From contig NC_060962.1 of the NCBI RefSeq assembly GCF_910589235.1, positions 1,697,732 through 1,761,731 on the forward strand: a stretch of DNA of 64,000 nt, in the 5' to 3' direction. Below are positions 60,979 through 64,000 of the stretch, piece by piece. The notes beneath the pieces are model-generated. The model was given only the letters and a program-made list of their open reading frames with translations, was not told the origin of the DNA and did not search any database. The position numbers were made by a program, and so were the translations under genes. The stretch comes from Vespa crabro (taxonomy: Eukaryota > Arthropoda > Insecta > Hymenoptera > Vespidae). The first letter of the stretch is position 1; every line of letters begins with the position of its first letter.

Positions 60979-62500
60979 TAGATATATACATAGTGTGTTC
61001 GTATTTGTGTGTACATGCGTTTCACGAGCAATGTAGTTTCGCTTATCTCCTTCCACAGTTCCCATTTGGCTTCGTTACAAGATGCTTGTGTATAAGCCCT
61101 GTCAAGGAAGTTTGCTGACCGAGACATTTTCGCGACTGCTTACAGTTTCATAATTATTTATTTCGTTAATTTTTATATCCTCTAAATATGGTTTCTCTCA
61201 GTAATATTACTATAATAATATTTTAATATTAGAGAAACAATTTTTACAATAATTTATTTATTGTCAAAGTCATTGATAGAAGTAAGATCCTTATTAGCAA
61301 CTAATTGTTGAAGGTTCAATTAAAGGGATAGTAATAACGAAAATGAAAGAGTAGCAATTAACCTATTTGTTAAATCATACACAATTCAAAAGAGATGACT
61401 TCTAACGTGACTTCATAATAATACATTTCAGAGCTTATTAGCTACTATATTATTAGCCAATATATTTCCAACTATACAATTGTATAGTGTACTCTTTGAA
61501 AGTCCAATCACTCTTTGATCAGTTTGCATTCACGGCATTTACTGACAATTTGAATTTGAATTCGTAAAATATACGAATATATAGATATATCGTTCGTTAA
61601 ATTAAAGCGCTTATACGAAGATTATTAATGTTTGTTCATGAAAATGTTTGTCCAAGCTTTCTCTTTAATTCTTCGAATTTATTTTTATTTTAAAAATATT
61701 TCTGAACAATTGCTCTATTATTTTCGTTAAGTATTCAAATCCGCGCCATTGTTAACAACCATGAGCATAATATAAGAATTAGGACTTAATAAATAAAAAA
61801 GAAAGAAAAATTAGAAAAAAGAATTAAAAAGAAATTATTCGTCGATCGAAATAACGGTCGATTAACGAGAATTCTCGTTAGTTTCAAACGAGAACCTTGG
61901 TATTCGAGTTTTCTGGTTGTCGAGTAAGTACTTCTTCGAATGACGACTAGCAGAATATATAGCATTGAACCAACGACTAATCGTTAAAGTTGTCAACTTG
62001 AAACTTTGTCTAATCCGAACAGTGCATTTGAACGTTCTAAGCATCAAACCGAACTCCATTCTCACACTACTTAGTCATTAAAATGTCAATGACGAGAAAG
62101 AGAACTTTGTAAGGGAAACTTGAGTTTGCTTTGACTCACTATCAATTTCAAACCTTTTTCCAGGAACCGACCGTTATAAATTAAAAGATTATTTGAAAGA
62201 AGTACTTACAAAAAAAAAAAAGAAGAAAAATAGACAGCAGATAGTTCTTGCGTCATCCGAAATACAAATAAACCGACGTTTCTGGATAATCTGGCCAGTA
62301 TATCGTTGCATCACATCCTGTTAACGAAGTTAAACGTCACACGTCATACTATCTGGAAATACTTTCTTTTTTTTTTATGAAAACCTCTACGAGGTCCAAG
62401 AAATACATAGGGTTTATTTTGTCTCGTTTAAAACAGTTGACATGCGAACTTCGTGAATACAAAAGATAAAATTAGAACAAATGTAAATAAGTACTTATAA

Positions 62501-62567
62501 TACACACACACACGCACGCACGCACACACACACGCACGCACGCACACACACACACACATATATATAT
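62501..62567. repeat. (CA)n/(CGCA)n compound array
   Basis: Alternating CA and CACG/CGCA blocks, then a short TA run. Confidence 0.93.
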
Positions 62568-62821
62568 GAGACATAGTTATTATTTCTTTAACGATTAATT
62601 AAAATATTATCATCGTTGATTGTTCAAGATGGAAGAAAATGTTAACTTATCACATTAGATGATATGATTAAACATGAAGAAAAAGTAACAGAATCTTTTA
62701 ATGAGTTGGATCGACGATGGAAAAAGAAAATGTGTATAATGGCAGGAAATAAGAAGGATAGGATGGGTATGTATAGAGCGTAACGTGTGAAGTTGCGTTT
62801 AGTATGAAAATAAATCACACT

Positions 62822-62932
62822 TATAAAAGCGTTAGATTTAAGAGAACAGCGATTTTAGTTGGTGTTTTTCAGAGAAGCTGGCCATCAAGCAACGGTAGTA
62901 CTTTGAAGATTTACCGGCTGCAATAAAGAACG
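62822..62932 (+). promoter_or_regulatory. candidate promoter and first exon of an unrecognised + strand transcript
   Basis: TATAAAAG at 62822-62829 is followed by about 100 bases that end in a full-consensus donor, CG|GTGAGTAAG, at 62932/62933. No initiator of standard sequence sits at the expected distance. The end of this stretch reads YFEDLPAAIKN in the frame that continues in the next candidate exon, but a TAG lies just before the tyrosine codon and there is no ATG after it. Confidence 0.25.
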
Positions 62933-63532
62933 GTGAGTAAGGTCGAACTCCGGAACAGTTTCGAGAGCTTACATCGCTGATTTTTAGCTTGAAAGATTCG
63001 AGAGAGAGGTAAAAGCAACGGATATCTGATATCCACTTGTTATAACATACGACCGATAGCAAAGATATCTCTAAGGTTAAGGTCCATCGTAATGTATATT
63101 TCGATTACGCCAATTTTTTTATCCATCTAGATACATGAAACTACTATCAGGCTCGATTAATCGTAAAATTCTTATCTTTTGGAAAATATTAAAATATTGA
63201 TAAACGTATTTTTCATAGTTCACTTTCTAATAGATAAATATTGTACGTATATATGTAGATATTTTCATTTCTATTTATAATTATCCAACCATTTTGCTAA
63301 TCCACGTAGGAATACATTGTTTTATATCTTTATTATAGATAATTATTCATTGTTCTTAAGTAATACAGTACTTTTTCTAATTGCACTTTATCCTTATCTT
63401 AATCTTTAATTGATGGATTTAAAAGATACATTTGTTATTATAAGTTATTATTATCTATATGAAGAACACCAAGTCGTTTAGATAGCAAAACATCTCTCTT
63501 TTTTTTTCTTTATTTTTTTCCCCTCTTGTAAG

Positions 63533-63630
63533 GAAAAAATATTAAGCTACGTGAACATGCGACGAGAGAAAATTGCACGGATGTTTTCTCCGTAGTTTTA
63601 GTGGCATTAAAAAAGGAGTTGAGTATTAAA
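63533..63630 (+). other. candidate exon of an unrecognised + strand transcript
   Basis: A strong pyrimidine tract and acceptor (CCCCTCTTGTAAG) precede it, and the consensus donor GTAAGTAT follows. It is 98 bp. The only frame open throughout is the one joined in phase to the preceding candidate exon. It contains LREHATRENCTDVFSVVLVA. I do not recognise the family, and it may be chance. Confidence 0.25.
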
Positions 63631-63706
63631 GTAAGTATATAAAGAGCTTCTTTTCTTACTACCATTGTTCCTTATGCTCTTGTGCACTTGTATCTAAGCA
63701 ATTTAG

Positions 63707-63817
63707 GAAAGACAAATACATGGAACGTACTATCGCTCGAAAGGGTTACGAAAGGGACTCGTCGACGTTTCACCGATAATGAAATTCCTTGGAGTAGAAA
63801 AACATGGATCGTAAATA
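63707..63817 (+). other. candidate last exon of the same unrecognised transcript
   Basis: Acceptor AAGCAATTTAG at 63706. Continuing the phase from the previous candidate exon gives 36 sense codons, including YYRSKGLRKGLVDVSPIMKF, before TAA at 63815-63817. A different frame here stays open for longer but ends in RERERE from a GA array, so the choice of frame is not secure. Confidence 0.2.
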
Positions 63818-63838
63818 TTGTTGGTCGAAATAGAAAAC

Positions 63839-63861
63839 GAAAGAGAGGAAGAGAGAGAGAT

Positions 63862-63893
<32 letters not shown>
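63839..63893. repeat. (GA)n tract
   Basis: GA units with GGAA and TAAA variants near the right edge of the window. Confidence 0.92.
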
Positions 63894-63898
<5 letters not shown>

Positions 63899-64000
63899 AT
63901 TAGAGCGAAGAATCACTGGAGGCTTTCATGTGTGAAAAATTTATCGGAGAAAAGGTACTATTAATTTGTAAAAATACTATGTGTAACAAGTAAATTTAAA

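Larger units (their letters stand above)
57231..62820. other. upstream region of beta1
   Basis: Positions 57231-57860 are the likely 5' leader and promoter. Beyond that is AT-rich DNA with CT and TA arrays. Two islands of ordinary, more complex sequence stand out at 58260-58510 and 60170-60320 and may be regulatory. The open frame 60789-61127 (-) starts plausibly but runs into a TA array and is not called. Confidence 0.6.

Noticed and set aside
60789..61127. 112-codon minus-strand frame beginning MSRSANFLDRAY
   Set aside because: The first 40 residues look ordinary, but it then runs into a TA array and has no good donor to link it to beta1.

Overview
The window is nuclear DNA of an insect, most likely a hymenopteran; a vespid-type wasp would fit but is only a guess. 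It is AT-rich, has long introns, and is packed with GA/CT, TA, AAT and CGAA microsatellites. The only genes I can support are two nicotinic acetylcholine receptor (nAChR) subunits whose peptides look like insect, bee-like receptors. Most of the many short open frames are microsatellite translations (SLSLSL, RERERE, IYIYIY, NERT) and are not genes.

Layout. Positions 1-19227 hold no exon I can recognise and are probably the 5' part or first introns of the alpha subunit gene. Positions 19228-39970 on the + strand carry nine coding exons of an alpha7-like nAChR subunit, running from the end of loop D to the stop codon. The exons for the signal peptide and the first part of the ligand-binding domain were not found. 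A 14.1 kb intron separates the first two visible exons. Positions 39971-55093 are the region between two convergent genes and hold the longest repeats: about 480 bp of AAT triplets and about 55 units of CGAA. Positions 57230-55094 on the - strand carry a complete five-exon gene for the beta1 subunit (520 aa). Positions 57231-64000 are upstream of beta1 and contain a candidate promoter, an upstream ORF and, near the right edge, a chain of promoter and splice-like signals that may mark an unrecognised + strand transcript.

How the genes work together. Insect nAChRs are pentameric acetylcholine-gated cation channels in the nervous system and the targets of neonicotinoids and spinosyns. Alpha subunits supply the YxCC loop C face of the binding site, and beta1 can supply the complementary loop D face. 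The two genes lie tail to tail about 15 kb apart. Whether these two subunits assemble together cannot be told from sequence.

Limits: no alignment or gene finder was run. Exon borders were placed by hand from GT-AG sites, reading-phase continuity and family knowledge. The alpha7 name rests on memory of the family, and alpha5 is the alternative. I found no mobile-element protein, RNA gene or CRISPR array.
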